DNA from: DASTFY01 sp963769115
Lineage (GTDB): Bacteria; Actinomycetota; Acidimicrobiia; Acidimicrobiales; Ilumatobacteraceae
Assembly (NCBI GenBank): GCA_963769115.1
Contig: CAVYKN010000017.1
Location: 62,001 to 126,000, forward strand
Length of the DNA stretch: 64,000 nucleotides
Reading direction: 5' to 3'
How positions within the stretch are numbered: the stretch's first letter is position 1; every line of letters starts with the position of its first letter. Position numbers and translations under genes: made by a program. Below the pieces are notes generated by a model. It saw only the letters and a list, made by a program, of their open reading frames with translations, searched no databases and was not told the origin of the DNA. Below are positions 8,051-17,057 of the stretch, piece after piece.

Positions 8051-9365
8051 TTGGAGTCGCTGGTGCGGAGCAGAGCCGCACGCCTGCTGTTGCTGGCCCT
8101 CGGTCTGCTCGGGCTCTGGTCGTTCGCCGCGCCCCAGGCGTCGGCCCAGGCCACCGAGGTCGTCCGGGGACGGGTCTTCAACGAGCAGGAGGTGGACGGC
8201 GACCGCGTCCGGGATCCGGTCGAAGGCGTCACGATCACCGTCGTCGGCCGAGGGCGGGGAGGCGGCCGGCGAGGCCGTCACCGACGCCGAGGGCCGCTAC
8301 GAGATCCCGCTCCCTGGTCCCGGGAACTACGTGGTCGCCATGGACGAGTCCACGTTGCCCGACGACGTCACACCTCGCGAGGACAGCCCCAGCGAGCGGC
8401 CGGTCAACGTCCGTCCCGGCGAGCAGCAGTCCCTCAACTTCTTCCTCGGCGAGGACACGCGCCAGCAGGACAGCCGGTGGAGCATCCTGCCCCAGACGCT
8501 GGCCAACGGGGTCAAGTTCGGCCTCATCATCGCCATCTGCGCCGTGGGTCTCTCGCTCATCTACGGCACGACGGGGCTGTCGAACTTCGCCCACGGCGAG
8601 ATCGTGGCCCTCGGCGCCATCATGGCCTGGTACGCCAACCAGTACTGGTTCAGGTTCCACGTGCTCCTCGCCGCCATCGTCGGCATCGCCGCGGCCACGC
8701 TGGCGTCGGCGGCCTTCGAACGCGGCATCTTCAGGCCTCTGCGTCGCAGGGGCGTCGGTCTGACCTCGCTGATGATCATCACCATCGGCGTCGGCATCTC
8801 GGCCCGCTACGTGTTCCAGTTCATCTTCGGCGGCCGCTCCCGGGCCTACCGGCAGTTCGTCGTACAGGAGGCGAAGGACCTGGGGCCGTTCTCGCTGACG
8901 CCACGGTCCATGACGATCATGGCCATCAGCGTGATCGCCGCCATCGGCGTGGCGCTCTGGCTGCTGCGGACCCGCACCGGCAAGGCCATCCGGGCCGTGT
9001 CCGACAACCCGGACCTGGCCTCCTCGACCGGCATCAACACCGACCGCATCATCCTCATCGTGTGGGTGGTGGGTGGAGCACTGGCCGGCCTGGGCGGCAT
9101 CCTGCTCGGCCTCGAGCAGCAGGTCCGCTGGGACATGGGGTTCAGCCTGCTGCTGCTCATGTTCGCCGCCATCACCCTGGGCGGCCTCGGGAACCCCTTC
9201 GGCGCTCTGGTCGGCGGGGTCGTCATCGGCGTCTTCGTCGAGCTGTGGACGTGGCTCCTGCCCGGGGTCATCGAGCTGAAGAACATCGGCGCCCTGCTGG
9301 CGCTGATCCTGATCCTCCTCATCCGCCCGCAGGGCATCCTGGGCAGGAAGGAACGGGTGGGCTAG
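8051..9365 (+). CDS. livH: Branched-chain amino acid type ABC permease LivH with N-terminal secreted beta domain (frameshifted)
   Basis: The C-terminal ~310 residues are a LivH permease: LANGVKFGLIIAICAVGLSL opens the membrane region, then YGTTGLSNFAHGEIV and the loop with RTGKAIRAVSDNPDLA that couples to the ATPase. Fused in front are a signal-like segment (RAARLLLLALGLLGLWSF, ending near ASAQA) and a prealbumin-like repeat of the SdrD-B/carboxypeptidase-regulatory type: VVRGRVFNEQEVDGDRVRDP, VEGVTITVVG, then EAVTDAEGRYEIPLPGPG. One extra base near 8249 breaks the gene inside this domain. The start is uncertain: TTG 8051 (AAGGGGA upstream), GTG 8063 and ATG 8015 are in frame. First gene of livHMGF. 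The beta domain should face outside. Confidence 0.82.
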
Positions 9366-10392
9366 ATGGGCGCGCTCAACTGGTCGCTGATCTTCTCGAA
9401 CGCCATCTACACCGCCATCAGCATCAACGCCATCGCCTACGCCCTGATCGCGCAAGGACTGAACGTCCACTTCGGGTACACGGGCCTGCTCAACTTCGGC
9501 CAGGCCGCCTTCGCCGCGGCCGGCGCCTACGCCATCGCCATCCCGGTGAGCACCTACGGCTGGTCGTTCTGGGCCTGCATCCCGGTGTTGATCACCGCCG
9601 CCGTTCTGCTGGCGTTGCTCCTCGGCATCCCGACGCTGCGGTTGCGCGCCGACTACCTGGCCATCGTCACCATCGCCGCCTCCGAGATCGTGCGCATCGG
9701 GTTGAACTCCGTTCGGTTCACGTGGCTGACCGGTGGCAACGACGGTCTCCAGCGGTTCACGGGCGATGTCGAACAGGTCAACCCACTCGATCCCGAGCGG
9801 TACCGGCTGCTGCCGCAGATCTTCGGGAACCGGACCCAGACCTTCAACGAGTACGACCTCTTCATCATCGTCGCCGGCTGGATCCTCGTGGCCCTGGCCT
9901 CGGCCTACGTCTACTACCTGATGCGGAGCCCTTGGGGCCGGGTCATCAAGAGCATCCGGGAGGACGAGGACGCCGCCCGCAGCCTGGGCAAGAACATCTT
10001 CTCCTACAAGATGCAGAGCCTGATCATCGGCGGCATCATCGGGGCCCTGGGCGGCGCGGTGATCGCCGTCGGCAACCGCGTGGCCCAGCCCAACAACTAC
10101 AGCACCGCGCTGACGTTCTTCGCCTACACCATCCTCATCCTGGGCGGCGTGGCGAGGGTGAAGGGGCCGATCATCGGCGCGATGATCTTCTGGTTCCTCA
10201 TCGCTTTCGTGGACAACGTGCTGTCCGAGGTCACCCGCGAGTACACCATGCCCAACTGGATCATCCTGAACGCCAACAACTTCGGGCAGGTCAAGTTCAT
10301 CCTGGTCGGCATCGGGCTGGTCGCTGCTGGTGGTGTACCGGCCACAGGGGATCTTCGGGGACAAGCGCGAGCAGGTGTTCGATGTCCGCTGA
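9366..10392 (+). CDS. livM: Branched-chain amino acid type ABC permease LivM (frameshifted near the end)
   Basis: Second permease subunit, about 341 residues, starting directly after the livH stop. Signatures: FGYTGLLNFGQAAFAAAGAY, TLRLRADYLAIVTIAASEI, and the ATPase-contact loop MRSPWGRVIKSIREDEDAA. Near 10321 one extra base shifts the frame; the natural ending reads VVYRPQGIFGDKREQVFDVR and stops at 10392. The next gene, livG, starts inside it at 10382. Residues around PLDPERYRLLPQIFGNRTQT form an extracytoplasmic insertion seen in many actinobacterial LivM proteins. Confidence 0.88.
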
Positions 10393-11237
10393 CACCGCGT
10401 CGCCCTCGCCGTTCGCCGGCCTGGCCTGGGAGCCGGGGGTGGCCAAGCCGGACCCGATCCTGGTGGCCGACGGCATCCGGCGGAACTTCGGGGGCCTCAC
10501 GGCGGTCGACGTCGACCACGTCGAGTTCCAGCGCAGCCGCATCACGGCGCTTATCGGTCCCAACGGGGCGGGGAAGACCACGTTCTTCAACCTGCTGACC
10601 GGCTTCGACGAGCCGGACCAGGGGCGGTGGATGTTCGACGGCACCGAGATGAACGGGATACCCGCCCACAAGACGGCTCGGCTGGGCATGGTGCGGACGT
10701 TCCAGCTCACCAAGAGCCTCACCCGCCTGCCGGTCATCGAGAACATGAAGCTGGGCGCCACCCATCAGCGGGGCGAGGGTGTCGTCCGAGGGTTGTTCAA
10801 GCCCATCTGGGGCGCCCAGGAGAAGGAGATCGAGGCCAAGGCGGACGGCCTGCTCGAGCGGTTCAAGCTGATCCACATGCGGGACGAGTTCGCGGGCAAC
10901 CTCTCGGGCGGTCAGCGCAAGCTGCTGGAGATGGCCCGGGCCTTGATGGCCGATCCCAACCTGATCATGCTGGACGAGCCCATGGCCGGCGTGAACCCTG
11001 CCCTCACCCAGAGCCTGCTCGGTCACGTGAAGTCCCTCCGCGACGAGGGACGCACGGTGATCTTCGTCGAGCACGACATGGACGTCGTGCGGGACATCAG
11101 CGACTGGGTGGTGGTGATGGCCGAGGGAGCCATCATCGCCGAGGGACCACCGGAGTCACTGGCGGAGAACCACGAACGTGATCGACGCCTACCTGGGCGC
11201 CCACCACGACATGGACCTCGGGAACGGCGATGGCTGA
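10382..11237 (+). CDS. livG: Branched-chain amino acid type ABC ATP-binding protein LivG (frameshifted at the end)
   Basis: ATP-binding subunit, about 285 residues. Walker A is GPNGAGKTT, the signature motif is LSGGQRKLLEMARAL and Walker B is LIMLDEPMAGVNP, followed by the switch histidine in VEHDMDVV. An extra base near 11172 shifts the last 20 codons; the natural ending reads NVIDAYLGAHHDMDLGNGDG with a stop at 11237. It overlaps livM by 11 bases and livF by 8. A 28-residue N-terminal extension precedes the canonical start of the domain. Confidence 0.9.
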
Positions 11238-11959
11238 GAGCGTCATCGAGGCCACGGAGATCGTCGCCGGGTACGTCCCCGAGGTCAACATCCTCAACGG
11301 CTGCAACGTGACGCTGGCCAACGGGGAGTTCGTCGGGATCATCGGCCCGAACGGGGCCGGCAAGTCCACCCTGCTCAAGGCCGTCCTCGGCCTCGTGAAC
11401 ATCCGCTCCGGCACCGTCAGCCCTGGACGGCGAGGACATCACCGGCCGCAAGCCCTACGAGCTGGTCGCCCGGGGTGTGGGCTTCGTGCCCCAGACCAAC
11501 AACGTGTTCCCCAGCCTGACCGTGGCGGAGAACCTGGAGATGGGGTGCTTCCTCAACCCCGACGTGTACGACGACCGCTTCGAGTACGTCACCACGCTGT
11601 TCCCTCGCCTGCGGGAGCGGGCCGACCAGCGGTGCGGGTCGCTCTCGGGCGGCGAGCGGCAGATGGTCGCCATGGGCCGGGCCCTGATGCTGGACCCCAA
11701 GGTCCTGTTGCTGGACGAGCCCTCGGCCGGCCTGTCGCCGGCGCTGCAGGACCAGGTCTTCATCCAGTGCCGGCAGATCAACGAGACCGGCGTGGCCATC
11801 CTCATGGTCGAGCAGAACGCCCGCCGCTGCCTGCAGGTCTGTGACCGCGGATACGTGCTGGACCAGGGCCGCAACGCCTACACCGGCACCGGCCGGGAGC
11901 TGCTGGCCGACCCCAAGGTCATCGAGCTCTACCTCGGCACGCTGGCCAAGGTCGACTAG
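11230..11959 (+). CDS. livF: Branched-chain amino acid type ABC ATP-binding protein LivF (frameshifted)
   Basis: Second ATP-binding subunit, about 242 residues. Walker A GPNGAGKSTLLKAVLG lies before an extra base near 11418; after it come the Q-loop region GVGFVPQTNNVFPSLTV, the signature SLSGGERQMVAMGRAL, Walker B VLLLDEPSAGLSP and the switch histidine position, occupied by Q in MVEQNA as is usual in LivF. The two reading frames together give a full-length protein. Last gene of the livHMGF run. The matching binding protein is nearby but on the opposite strand. Confidence 0.88.
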
Positions 11960-12008
11960 CGCGCCGGCCGGCCCCGGCCACCCTGGCCTGAGGGGAACCG
12001 GACCCGGG

Positions 12009-12785
12009 CTACTGCGGCTTCTCGAACACGGCGACCTGGTTGGTGCTGGCCGACGTGAACGGCTCCTTCGACCAGCTTCCCCAGCGATCGCGGAGCCGGA
12101 GTCCGGCCAGGCGGGCCATCAGGTCCAGCTCGGACGGCCACACGTAGCGGTACGGCGCCGAGTGCCGGAGGAGCCGGCCGTCCAGCTCGGTCCAGTGGTG
12201 GGACCACGTGACCTGGCCGGCCAGGTCGTCGAAGGTCTCGATGCCGACGTGGTCTGGTTCCAGGGAAAAGACCCTGCCGGCCTCGCCCGGGGGGAGGAGC
12301 CGGAGCTGGGGCACGATGACCTCCACGACGAAGCAGCCCCCGGGCTCGAGGTGGGCCGCCGCGTTCTCGAACACCGCCACCTGCTCGTCCTGCGTGGTCA
12401 CGTTCATGATCGTGTTCCACACCAGGTAGACCAGCGTGAACGACCGGTCGAGACGGGTCGATGTCATGTCACCGACGGTGACCTCGACGGCCTCGGCGCC
12501 GGGCTTGGCCCGCAGCCGTTCGATCATGTGGGGTGAGAGCTCGATGCCGTGCACCCGGACCCCCCGGGCGCTGAGGGCCAGCGCCACCCGGCCTGTGCCC
12601 ACTGCGAGCTCGAGCGCCGCGCCTTCGCCGGCCAGGTCGACCAGCAGGTCGACGGCGGGTTCGAGCACCGCAGGATCGAACATCGCCGCCGCGGTCGTGT
12701 CGTAGACGGCCGCGATGTCCTTGCCCCACAAGACCGATGCCACGGCGACAGCGTGGCAGGAGCCGTCGCCGGGAGACGGGTGCAT
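12009..12785 (-). CDS. Class I SAM-dependent methyltransferase
   Basis: A 258-residue Rossmann-fold methyltransferase. Motif I is ALELAVGTGRVALAL, motif II has an acidic end in VHGIELSPHMIERL, and post-I GDMTS and LVYLVWNTIMNV follow. Substrate unknown. It lies between livF (convergent) and the binding-protein gene (same strand, upstream) with a GC-rich hairpin separating it from the latter. Start assigned to ATG 12785; an internal GTG about 14 codons later is possible. Nothing links it functionally to the transporter. Confidence 0.8.
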   Translation of the reverse strand: MHPSPGDGSCHAVAVASVLWGKDIAAVYDTTAAAMFDPAVLEPAVDLLVDLAGEGAALELAVGTGRVALALSARGVRVHGIELSPHMIERLRAKPGAEAVEVTVGDMTSTRLDRSFTLVYLVWNTIMNVTTQDEQVAVFENAAAHLEPGGCFVVEVIVPQLRLLPPGEAGRVFSLEPDHVGIETFDDLAGQVTWSHHWTELDGRLLRHSAPYRYVWPSELDLMARLAGLRLRDRWGSWSKEPFTSASTNQVAVFEKPQ

Positions 12786-12813
12786 TCGCCCGGCAGGCCG
12801 GCGGCCGGACGCG

Positions 12814-12845
12814 ACGGAGCCCCGACCCGCGGGCCGGGGCTCCGT
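12814..12845 (-). terminator. Hairpin terminator after the branched-chain binding protein gene
   Basis: Perfect 11-base inverted repeat, 12814-12824 (ACGGAGCCCCG) with 12835-12845, around a 10-base loop. It lies 24 bases past the stop of the minus-strand binding-protein gene. There is no U tract, as is common for intrinsic terminators in high-GC actinobacteria. Confidence 0.65.
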
Positions 12846-12868
12846 CCTACTTCAGCGAGCCGGAAGGC

Positions 12869-14274
12869 TCAGGTGCCGGCGTCGAAGGCTTCGCCGACCG
12901 GGTCACCGACGAAGCCGTCGGTGCCGTAGACCGCCTTGTCGGGCGGGCCGATGCCCTTCTCGACCATGGTGGTCAGGATGCGGGACGCCTCGTCGAAGGC
13001 GATGAGGAGGATGGCATCGGCGTCGGCCGCCACCATCTCGTCGACCTCGGCGTCGAAGGTCTGGGCCTTCTCGTCGTACACCTTCTTGTACGACGACCTC
13101 GACACCAGCCTCCTCCAGCGCGGCCTTGTGCCGTTCCGGCCAGGCCCGTGCCGTAGGAGTCGTTGCGGGCGAGGATGGCCACCGTGGCATGGCCGTCATC
13201 GGCGATGACAGCCGCCGAGCACGCCGCCCTGCAGCATGTCCGGCGGGGCGGTGCGGAAGTACAGGCCCTTGTCCGGGTAGGCGGAGAGCTCGTCCGAGGT
13301 GTTGGCGGGCGAGAACTGCACCACGCCGGCGCCGGTGATCTTGTCGATCACGGTCAGCGACACGCCGGAGGAGGCGGCGCCGATGATGGCGTCGACGTTC
13401 TGCGACAGCAGGCGGTCAACCGTCTGGTTGGCGGTGTCCGTCGTGGCGTCACCCGAGTCACCGGGGATGCCCTCGATCGGCTGGCCCAGGACGCCACCAG
13501 CGGCGTTGATCTCCTGGATGGCCAGGTCGAAGCCGGCGAACTCCGGTGGGCCGAGGAAGGCCAGCGAGCCCGTCTGGGGCAGGATCGAGCCGATCACCAG
13601 CTTGCCGTCGCCGGCCCGGGTGCCCTCGACGGGGACCTGGGGCACGTCGGCCTCGGCCGCGGCGGACGCCTCGATGAAGGTCGTGGCGTCGTTGTCGATG
13701 CGGTTGTCGTCGCCGAAGATCGAGCAGGCCGTAGCTGGCCTCGCAGCGGCTCGCCGTTGCCGGCGAACTCGAGCGGGCCGGACTGGCCGTCGTAGTCGGG
13801 ATCGCCGCCGGCGTCGATGATGGCCTTGCACGTCGCGAAGTCCGTGCACTTCTCGCCGTCACGGGTGATGCCGTTGATCTCCTTGGCGTAGTCGATGCCG
13901 TCCGTCTGGGCCTTCTCGGCGGCCAGGGCGATGATGTTGATGGCGTCGTAGGTCTCGGCGGCGTAGTTGAACGTGGTGCCGAGCTCCGGGTCGATCGCCA
14001 GGAGCTTGTCCTGGAACTCCGTGGACAGCTCGACCAGGGGCGTGGTGCCCTTCATGCCGGCGAGAGCTCCAGCGGTGCCGCCGCTGGCCGCGTCACTGGT
14101 CGGCGCTTCGGTGGCGGGCGCTTCCGAGGCGGGAGCCTCGGTCGCAGGTGCTTCGCTCGCAGGTGCGGCCGTCGTGTCGGCGCTGCCGCCATCGTCGTCA
14201 CTGCCACAGGCAGCGGCGAACAGCGACAAGCCCACGACGAACGCGCTTACGCGGCGCACGGTGGTCTTGGCCAT
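12869..14274 (-). CDS. livK: Type I periplasmic binding lipoprotein with swapped halves (five frameshifts)
   Basis: Lipoprotein substrate-binding protein of about 466 residues. A signal peptide with Cys at the SLFAAAC lipobox is followed by an Ala/Glu/Pro linker. Then comes what is normally the C-terminal half of a Leu/Ile/Val binding protein (ALAGMKGTTPLVEL, TTFNYAAETYDAINIIALAA, GITRDGEKCTDFATC, DYDGQSGPLEFAGNGEP). Only after it comes the normal N-terminal half (KLVIGSILPQTGSLAFLG, INAAGGVLGQPIEG, FSPANTSDELSAYPDKG, AVYGTDGFVGDP), ending FDAGT. The order is therefore circularly permuted, and each junction lies inside an unbroken frame. Single extra bases near 13750, 13726, 13215, 13140 and 13090 break the gene. 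AAGGGGGAG lies 10 bases before ATG 14274. Likely partner of livHMGF. Confidence 0.8.
14095..14154 (-). repeat. 30-base tandem repeat coding the lipoprotein linker
   Basis: Residues 41-60 of the binding lipoprotein are two copies of a ten-residue unit, EAPATEAPAS then EAPATEAPTS, coded by an imperfect 30-base tandem repeat. It lies between the lipidated cysteine and the binding domain and acts as a flexible tether. Confidence 0.6.
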
Positions 14275-14330
14275 ATAACTGATACTCCCCCTTCGAGGTC
14301 GGACTTCGGCGTCCGAGGTTAATGGCCGAC

Positions 14331-14360
14331 AGGCTAGGAGGTCTCGTCGCCGAGGGGCAA
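14331..14360 (-). promoter_or_regulatory. Promoter for the branched-chain binding protein gene
   Basis: Minus-strand TTGCCC (14355-14360), 18-base spacer, TAGCCT (14331-14336). The predicted leader is about 50 bases and contains the strong ribosome site. It lies back to back with the promoter of the enoyl-CoA hydratase gene. Confidence 0.5.
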
Positions 14361-14383
14361 GCACCCCCCGGAAGCGCTTCACG

Positions 14384-14389
14384 TAGGGT
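14384..14389 (+). promoter_or_regulatory. Leaderless-type -10 box for the enoyl-CoA hydratase gene
   Basis: TAGGGT, 7 bases before GTG 14397. It supports that GTG as the true start over the upstream in-frame ATG at 14322. Confidence 0.5.
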
Positions 14390-14396
14390 GCACGAC

Positions 14397-15227
14397 GTGC
14401 CTGGCCCAGATGCTCCGGAGGAGAAGACCCGCGAGGTCCTCTACCAGGTCACGGACCACGTGGCCACCATCACGCTCAACGCTCCTGACCGCATGAACAC
14501 CATCTCGGCGGCCATGCTCGAGGCGCTGTCGGCCCGGCTGCTGGAGGCCGACGCCGCCTCCGAGGCGCGGGTCATCGTGCTGACGGGCACCGGCCGGGCC
14601 TTCTGCGCCGGCCTCGACCTCCAGGCCCAGATGGCCGGCCCGAAGGGCAGCCTCGGCAACCTGGGGGCGCTCGACACCAACCCGGGCGAGATCGACCTCC
14701 GCAACGCCCCGCCGATCGTGTTGCACAACCTCGACACGCCCACCATCTGCTCCCTCAACGGTGGCGCCGCCGGGTACGGGCTCGACCTGGCGCTCGGGTG
14801 CGACCTGCGCATCGCCGGTGAGTCGGCCAAGCTCAACCCCGGCTTCGCCAAGCGGGGGATCCTTCCGGAGAGCGGCGGCACCTGGCTGCTGCCCCGCATG
14901 CTCGGCTACGCCAAGGCGGCCGAGGTTGCCTTCACCGGGCGGACGCTCCTGGCCAAGGAGGCTCTCGACCTGGGGCTGGTCAACCGGGTCGTGCCCGACG
15001 CCGACCTGCCGGCGGCGACCGCGGAGCTGGCGGGCGAGATCGCCGCCAACGCCCCGCTGGCGGTGCGGGCCATCAAGCGCATGATGCGGGCAGCCGAGAC
15101 CGAGACCTTCGAGCAGAACGTCCACCACGTGTTCCTCCAGCTCCTGCCCCTGCTCCGCACGCAGGACTTCCAGGAGGGCGTCGCGGCGTTCATGGAGAAG
15201 CGTCCGGCGCGGTTCACCGGCCGCTGA
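14397..15227 (+). CDS. Enoyl-CoA hydratase/isomerase family protein
   Basis: Crotonase-fold protein of 276 residues. Oxyanion-hole motifs are GRAFCAGLDL and LNGGAAGYGLDLALGCDL, and the catalytic-loop region is GFAKRGILPESGG. In classical hydratases two Glu residues act; the second (GILPES) is retained and the first is replaced by a small residue in the GAAGYGL segment, so the reaction may be isomerisation or another crotonase chemistry. The C terminus has the usual AIKRMMRAA helix. A TAGGGT box 7 bases before GTG 14397 decides the start. A GH5 gene follows after 10 bases. Confidence 0.85.
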   Translation: MPGPDAPEEKTREVLYQVTDHVATITLNAPDRMNTISAAMLEALSARLLEADAASEARVIVLTGTGRAFCAGLDLQAQMAGPKGSLGNLGALDTNPGEIDLRNAPPIVLHNLDTPTICSLNGGAAGYGLDLALGCDLRIAGESAKLNPGFAKRGILPESGGTWLLPRMLGYAKAAEVAFTGRTLLAKEALDLGLVNRVVPDADLPAATAELAGEIAANAPLAVRAIKRMMRAAETETFEQNVHHVFLQLLPLLRTQDFQEGVAAFMEKRPARFTGR

Positions 15228-15237
15228 CCGGACCGGC

Positions 15238-17013
15238 ATGGCGCACGGCTTCACGACCGACGGAGGCTGGCTGATCGACCGGCTCGGCCGCCCCACGCTG
15301 CTGCGGGGCGTCAACCTGAGTGGCGCCACCAAGGTGCCGGTCACGCCCGCAGGCGCGACGCACCTCGGGGTGTCGTTCGACGGGTGGGCGGAGGTGTCCT
15401 TCGTGGGCCGTCCCGCCCCGCTGGACGAGCTCGATGACCACCTCGACCGCATCGCCGGGTGGGGCATGAACTGCCTGCGGCTCCTCACGACCTGGGAGGC
15501 CATCGAGCACGCCGGCCCCGGCGAGTACGACGAGGCCTACCTCGACTACTACGCCGAGGTGGTGCGTCGGGCCGGCGCCCGCGGGTTGTGGGTCTTCGTC
15601 GACCCCCACCAGGACGTGTGGAGCCGATGGACCGGTGGGGACGGCGCGCCGTTCTGGTGCTTCGAGCTGGCGGGCCTGGCGCCCGAGCGCTTCGTGGCCG
15701 CGGAAGCCGTCGCCCTGGACACGCAGGACTGGCCCGAGAACTACCAGCGGGCGCCCGTGGCGACGATGTGGACGCTGTTCTACGGCGGCGACACGTTCTG
15801 TCCCGAGCTGACCGGCGTGCAGGGGGAGCTGCAGGACCGGTACATCGGCGCCGTGGCCGCGCTGGCCGAACGCATCGCGCACCTGGACAACGTGCTCGGC
15901 TACGACACGCTCAACGAGCCCGGCAACGGCTACATCGGGCGGAGCGCGCGGTCGATGACGTCAGGGTGGCGGATCTTCGACCAGGACGGCCCGGCACCGT
16001 GGAGCCCGCTCGAGTACCTGGCGGCGGCGGGCGGGATGCCGGTGAGGCGCGAGGGCGGCGAGGTCCTCAACCCCGACGGCGTCTCCGTCTGGCGCGACGG
16101 TTGTCCCTGGCAGCGGGCCGGGGTGTGGGACCTGGACGACGGCGGCCGGCCGGTCCTGGCCGACCCGGTGCGCTTCGCCGAGCGTGACGGCGTGCGCATC
16201 GACCCGTTCGCCGACTTCCAGGTGCCCTTCATCCGCCGCTTCCGCGAGCGCCTGCGCGCGGTGCACCCCGACTGCCTGCTGTTCATCGAGGGCTCACCAT
16301 GGGACCGGGACATGCGCTGGGACGACCCCGATCCGCTCGTCGTCAACGCCCGCCACTGGTACGACATCGTCGCCCTCGGGACGCGCAAGGTGTCGCAGGG
16401 TGAGTACCGCGGCACCACGGACATCGCCGGGCTGACGGAGGTGTACGCGGGCGAGCTCGGCGCCCTGCAACAGAGCAACGAGGAGAAGGCGGGCGGGTTG
16501 CCGATGCTGATCGGCGAGTTCGGCGTCCCGTACGAGATGAACGGCGGCGAGGCGTACCGCACCGGCGACTTCGCCCTGCACGAGCGGCTGTTGCACGCCA
16601 TGTACGGCGCGCTCGACGAGCTGGCGATGAGCGGGACGCAGTGGAACTACACGCCCGACAACGACCACGCCCACGGGGACCAGTGGAACCACGAGGACCT
16701 GTCCGTGTACTGCGCGGAGGACGGCGGCGGGCGCGCCGTTGCCGGGTTCAGCCGGCCGTACCCCCGCCACAGCCAGGGGCGGCCGCTGCGCATGCGGTTC
16801 GAGCCAGGGTCGGCGCGCTTCGAGCTGGTGCTCGACGCATCGTCGCTGGCCGCCGGGCCGACCGAGGTGGTCGTCCCGGCCGTCCACTACCCGGACGGCG
16901 TGACGATCGAGGTCAGTGCCGGCTCGGCGGACCACGACGCCGAGGCGGGCATCGTGCGCTGGACGCTGGAGAGCCCGGCCGCCGAGGCCACGCTCGTGCT
17001 GCAGCCCGCCTGA
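15238..17013 (+). CDS. Glycoside hydrolase family 5, endoglycosylceramidase-like
   Basis: A 591-residue hydrolase. The opening RPTLLRGVNLSGATKVP and the barrel strand GMNCLRLLTTWEAIE fit the GH5 glycosylceramidase branch. The acid/base is E227 in TLNEPGNGY and the nucleophile E427 in LIGEFGVPYE. A C-terminal beta-sandwich (from about residue 500) completes the protein. Relatives cleave the bond between sugar and lipid in glycosphingolipids or beta-glucosides. There is no signal peptide, so it appears to act in the cytoplasm, unlike secreted endoglycoceramidases. It is 10 bases from the enoyl-CoA hydratase stop and probably cotranscribed. Confidence 0.85.
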   Translation: MAHGFTTDGGWLIDRLGRPTLLRGVNLSGATKVPVTPAGATHLGVSFDGWAEVSFVGRPAPLDELDDHLDRIAGWGMNCLRLLTTWEAIEHAGPGEYDEAYLDYYAEVVRRAGARGLWVFVDPHQDVWSRWTGGDGAPFWCFELAGLAPERFVAAEAVALDTQDWPENYQRAPVATMWTLFYGGDTFCPELTGVQGELQDRYIGAVAALAERIAHLDNVLGYDTLNEPGNGYIGRSARSMTSGWRIFDQDGPAPWSPLEYLAAAGGMPVRREGGEVLNPDGVSVWRDGCPWQRAGVWDLDDGGRPVLADPVRFAERDGVRIDPFADFQVPFIRRFRERLRAVHPDCLLFIEGSPWDRDMRWDDPDPLVVNARHWYDIVALGTRKVSQGEYRGTTDIAGLTEVYAGELGALQQSNEEKAGGLPMLIGEFGVPYEMNGGEAYRTGDFALHERLLHAMYGALDELAMSGTQWNYTPDNDHAHGDQWNHEDLSVYCAEDGGGRAVAGFSRPYPRHSQGRPLRMRFEPGSARFELVLDASSLAAGPTEVVVPAVHYPDGVTIEVSAGSADHDAEAGIVRWTLESPAAEATLVLQPA

Positions 17014-17018
17014 CGAGC

Positions 17019-17042
17019 GCCGCCTGGCCGGTCGCCGGCGGC
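17019..17042. terminator. Short inverted repeat between convergent genes
   Basis: GCCGCC (17019-17024) pairs with GGCGGC (17037-17042), with a further CCGG/CCGG pair inside the loop. It sits between the GH5 stop (17013) and the stop of the minus-strand gene (17058) and may end both transcripts. Confidence 0.4.
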
Positions 17043-17057
17043 CCGGTCCGCTGTGAC

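Noticed and set aside
8235..10364. 709-residue minus-strand open frame over livH and livM
   Set aside because: Asp/His/Gln-rich shadow of the permease codons; no domain signatures or ribosome site.
12869..14274. Binding-protein gene as a decayed pseudogene
   Set aside because: All shifts are single extra bases, no internal stop remains after correction, and promoter, ribosome site and terminator are intact.
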